Part shown: in pieces, positions 30,734 through 32,414 of the stretch
Position numbering within the stretch: position 1 is the first letter of the stretch
Layout of the letters: each line of letters opens with the position of its first letter
Assembly: GCA_032250585.1 (NCBI GenBank)
Contig: JAVVFH010000010.1
Coordinates: 1 to 32,414, forward strand
DNA length: 32,414 bases
From: JAVVFH01 sp032250585
Lineage (GTDB): Bacteria; Pseudomonadota; Gammaproteobacteria; Xanthomonadales; SZUA-36
Reading direction: 5' to 3'
Program-made: the position numbers and the translations under genes
The notes under the pieces: generated by a model
Databases searched by the model: none
Told to the model about the DNA's origin: nothing
The model's input: only the letters and a program-made list of their open reading frames with translations

Positions 30734-32414
30734 CTAACAAAAATCGCGGGACGGACTCTTGAACCCCTCTGCGAGGTGGCTGAAGTCGTGCACCCTGTCG
30801 GCGATCAGATGATGCACCTCGCCGTCGGTTTCCAGGACGCCGTCGATCGCCAGCAGTTGCGCGCTGAGAATCTCGGCCCGCTGTTTCTCGAACAGGCGCG
30901 ACCAGATGACCGCATTGATACATCCGGTTTCATCTTCGAGCGTCAGGAACACGGTGCCGCTGGCGGTCATGGGTCGCTGACGCAAGGTAACCAGCCCACA
31001 GGCGCGGACCCGGCGACCATGGGCCAGTTGCTGCAGATCACGCGCCGTAACGATTCGTCGGCGGCGCAGTGCCGGTCGCAGCAAGGCCAGCGGATGACGG
31101 CCGAGGGTCAGTCCGGTGCTGGCGTAATCGGCGTTCATGTCATCCACTTCCGACGGCGGGCGGATGGATACCGGGTCAGAAAAACCGGGGTCATCTGTCC
31201 GTAAAAGATCATCGAAAGTCTTCTCGACTGCAGCGATTTCCCAGCGGGCACGATGCCGGTGGCCGGCCAGGCCACGTAATGCGGCTGCCTCGGCAAGCAT
31301 CGCCAGGTCATGGCGATCCAGGTCGGCGCGAACACCGAGGTCCTGAACATCCGTAAACGGCCGATCAGCACGCACCCGCACCAGGCGCCGGGCGCCGCTT
31401 TCGCGCAGGCCCTTGACCATGCGTAAACCAAGCCGCAGGGCGACCGGGCCGGGATCCTGGCAAGAACTGCCGGAATGGGCATCGCTCTTCTCCAGGCTGC
31501 GTCTTTCCAGTGTGCAGTCCCAGTGGCTGTAGCGCACGTCGGGCGGCAGCACTTTGACGCCGTGGCGGCGCAAATCCTGTACCAACTGGGCCGGTTGGTA
31601 GAACCCCATCGGCTGGGCATTCAGCAGCGCACAGGTGAACGCAGCGGGGTAGTGGCATTTCATCCAGGCAGAGACGTATACCAGCAAAGCAAAGCTGGCC
31701 GCATGGGACTCCGGGAAACCGTATTCGCCAAAACCTCTGATCTGCTGGAAAATCTGCTCGGCGAACGTTTCGCTGTAGCCCCTTTCCAGCATGCCGCAGA
31801 CCAGTCGCTGATGCAGGTGTTCCATGCCGCCGCGCCGCGCCCAGGCAGCCATGGAGCGACGTAATGCATCGGCTTCTGACCCGCTGAAGCCGGCAGCAAC
31901 CATTGCAATCTGCATCACCTGCTCCTGGAAAATGGGCACGCCCAGGGTGCGCTGCAGCACGGCCTTCAGGTCACTGGAAGGGTAGTTCACCGCCTCGATT
32001 CCGCGGCGGCGCTGCAGATAGGGATGCACCATGTTGCCCTGGATCGGGCCGGGTCGGACAATGGCGACTTCGATCACGAGGTCGTAGAAGCAGGCCGGCT
32101 TGAGACGCGGCAGCATGGCCATCTGGGCGCGCGACTCGATCTGGAATACACCCACCGTGTCGGCCCGCTGGATCATTGCGTAGGTCTCCGGATCTTCCGG
32201 CGGGATGTCGCTCAAGGTAGAAACGACTGTTTCTTCACATTCGTTTTTTATCAAGTCCAGGCAGCGGTGGATCACGGTCAGCATACCCAGTGCCAGGCAG
32301 TCGACTTTCAACAGGCCCAGGGTTTCCAGATCTTCCTTGTCCCACTGGATGATCGTGCGGTTCGCCATGGCTGCATTTTCTACCGGCACCAGGCTGGCCA
32401 GCGGCGTTTCCGAG
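30734..32414 (-). CDS. dnaE2: Error-prone DNA polymerase DnaE2/ImuC, 5' end outside window
   Basis: The alpha-subunit-like polymerase of the SOS mutasome, which copies damaged DNA together with ImuA and ImuB. About 560 C-terminal residues are present of about 1,000-1,050 expected; the frame is open to the window edge, so the truncation is by the window. Visible are LVPVENAAMANRTIIQWDK, the palm strand KVDCLALGMLTVIHR with the third catalytic Asp candidate, IFQEQVMQIAMVAAGFSGSEAD, GFGEYGFPESHAASFALLVY, and a C-terminal OB fold (CGLVTLRQRPMTASGTVFLTLED). It ends SRDFC where relatives usually end SRDFH. imuA and imuB, if present, lie beyond 32414 on the same strand. A LexA site would also be outside. 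Confidence 0.95.
   Translation of the reverse strand, partial: SETPLASLVPVENAAMANRTIIQWDKEDLETLGLLKVDCLALGMLTVIHRCLDLIKNECEETVVSTLSDIPPEDPETYAMIQRADTVGVFQIESRAQMAMLPRLKPACFYDLVIEVAIVRPGPIQGNMVHPYLQRRRGIEAVNYPSSDLKAVLQRTLGVPIFQEQVMQIAMVAAGFSGSEADALRRSMAAWARRGGMEHLHQRLVCGMLERGYSETFAEQIFQQIRGFGEYGFPESHAASFALLVYVSAWMKCHYPAAFTCALLNAQPMGFYQPAQLVQDLRRHGVKVLPPDVRYSHWDCTLERRSLEKSDAHSGSSCQDPGPVALRLGLRMVKGLRESGARRLVRVRADRPFTDVQDLGVRADLDRHDLAMLAEAAALRGLAGHRHRARWEIAAVEKTFDDLLRTDDPGFSDPVSIRPPSEVDDMNADYASTGLTLGRHPLALLRPALRRRRIVTARDLQQLAHGRRVRACGLVTLRQRPMTASGTVFLTLEDETGCINAVIWSRLFEKQRAEILSAQLLAIDGVLETDGEVHHLIADRVHDFSHLAEGFKSPSRDFC

Overview
The window looks like chromosomal DNA of a GC-rich gammaproteobacterium. 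Evidence for this is the linked order pheA-aroA-cmk-rpsA-ihfB, which recalls Pseudomonas and relatives, an E. coli-like lapA-lapB pair, a class of IHF beta and S1 typical of the group, an NfuA-type Fe/S carrier, and an E. coli Hyd-2-like hydrogenase operon. The species cannot be named from the sequence. Coding density is high; there are no tRNA or rRNA genes, no CRISPR array and no recognisable transposase.

Region 1 (1-9750) starts with the 3' part of purF, then an orphan HerA-like ATPase and a TPR protein on the minus strand. It continues with a storage-lipid block: a PhaF-type phasin with a histone-H1-like tail, a PhaD-like TetR regulator, a two-domain alcohol-forming fatty acyl-CoA reductase very like the Marinobacter 661-residue enzyme, an FFLEELY-type hypothetical protein, and a small polyhydroxyalkanoate granule-region protein. 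No PHA synthase or wax ester synthase is present in the window. The block ends in an AsmA-like gene that stops early, next to a REP-like palindrome.

Region 2 (9750-15230) is a housekeeping operon with stop/start overlaps: pheA, aroA (no hisC or tyrA between them) and cmk. It is followed by rpsA with its own promoter and a structured leader without a good Shine-Dalgarno sequence, then ihfB.

Region 3 (15330-22330) is envelope biogenesis: lapA-lapB (control of LPS synthesis), a WbpL-like initiating sugar-1-phosphate transferase, a WbpM/CapD-like dehydratase, galU and a coupled putative esterase, then nfuA.

Region 4 (22360-30340) is a redox island. Two monoheme cytochromes, each like half of a cytochrome c4, are divergent from a complete hybO-hybA-hybB-hybC-hybD [NiFe]-hydrogenase operon. 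A near-consensus FNR/ANR box lies upstream of hybO. The small subunit has the standard four-Cys proximal site, so it is not of the oxygen-tolerant six-Cys type. Downstream and convergent are a cytochrome c that lacks the usual axial methionine and a hemerythrin with a full diiron ligand set. No hyp maturation genes are in the window.

Region 5 (30340-32414) is a gene-poor stretch and the 3' part of dnaE2 (imuC), the error-prone polymerase of the SOS mutasome.
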